The notes under the pieces: generated by a model
Databases searched by the model: none
Seen by the model: the letters and a program-made list of their open reading frames with translations, nothing else
Told to the model about the DNA's origin: nothing
Made by a program: the position numbers and the translations under genes
Part shown: one piece after another, positions 63,919-64,000 of the stretch
Numbering within the stretch: the stretch's first letter is position 1
How the letters are laid out: the number at the start of each line of letters is the position of its first letter
NCBI GenBank assembly: GCA_000720535.1
Contig: JOAZ01000003.1
Location: forward strand, 308,743 to 372,742
Length of the DNA stretch: 64,000 bases
Source: Streptomyces halstedii
GTDB lineage: Bacteria > Actinomycetota > Actinomycetes > Streptomycetales > Streptomycetaceae
Direction: 5' to 3'

Positions 63919-64000
63919 GATCTTGGTGACGTTGGCTGGTGGGGCGTAACCGGTGTGACGATTCGACTGTTCGTGAGGGTGTGGGTACTCGACCGTGGAT

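Overview
The window reads as chromosomal DNA of a Streptomyces or a close actinobacterial relative. GC content is very high with GC-rich third codon positions, GTG and TTG starts and 4-base ATGA/GTGA gene overlaps are common, and TTA codons are rare (seen in the flavodoxin gene and a LuxR-type regulator). The gene families fit: a TipAL-like MerR regulator, a DUF2510 protein, a streptogrisin-type protease, a DmdR/IdeR-type iron box. No rRNA, complete tRNA, CRISPR array or intact prophage was seen.

Region 1 (1-23.8 kb) is a steroid catabolism island. A leftward operon from about 10.0 kb to the left edge (fadA5, fadE34/chsE3, chsH3-like, thioesterase, SDR, fadD17-like, chsE2-like, chsH2-like, partial chsE1-like) encodes CoA activation and beta-oxidation of a C24-to-C22 steroid side chain and entry into the final propionyl cycle. 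From 10.7 to 21.3 kb lie the ring-degradation genes: kshA with a coupled small Cys protein, then leftward hsaD-kstD-kshB-hsaG-hsaF-hsaA-hsaC, and hsaB divergent from hsaD. Together they oxidise, 9-alpha-hydroxylate, aromatise and open rings A/B and process part of the C6 fragment. hsaE, the ipd genes, kstR, mce4 and CYP125 are not in the window. An IclR regulator follows, and a related GTYCC-N6-GGGA-like motif recurs before the fadD17, fadA5, kshA and hsaB/hsaD transcription units; a KstR-like box lies before fadA5. A TetR regulator and a flavodoxin gene share two TTTACnnnGTAAA operators.

Region 2 (23.8-31.4 kb) is an accessory scar. It holds remnants of an IS5-type transposase, a tyrosine integrase and an XRE regulator, an intact AlbA_2 (Schlafen-type) protein, a small membrane protein plus a membrane-anchored Mrr-like nuclease, a broken GNAT gene, a glycine-zipper peptide overlapping a zinc alcohol dehydrogenase, and a 25-nt tRNA-Pro 3' fragment. 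At that fragment a large LuxR-type (LAL) regulator loses its C-terminal DNA-binding domain.

Region 3 (34-52 kb) is mostly housekeeping and accessory chromosome: DUF309, a membrane protein with a (GGTGCC)10 tract, TauE/SafE exporter, 2-hydroxyacid dehydrogenase, lutABC lactate oxidation genes with a GntR/FCD regulator and matching operators, a NarL-type two-component system, DUF2510 protein, a long GAPDH, TipAL-like MerR plus glycosyltransferase, and SulP transporter with a MerR regulator. In-frame minisatellites are unusually dense here.

Region 4 (52-64 kb) has a secreted PL1 pectate lyase under a possible LacI-type operator, an iron-box-controlled divergent pair (DUF5701-like gene; siderophore ABC operon whose binding protein carries an in-frame TGA and which ends in two unrecognised genes), an isolated alanyl-tRNA synthetase, a possible small ORF, and a frameshifted streptogrisin-type protease.
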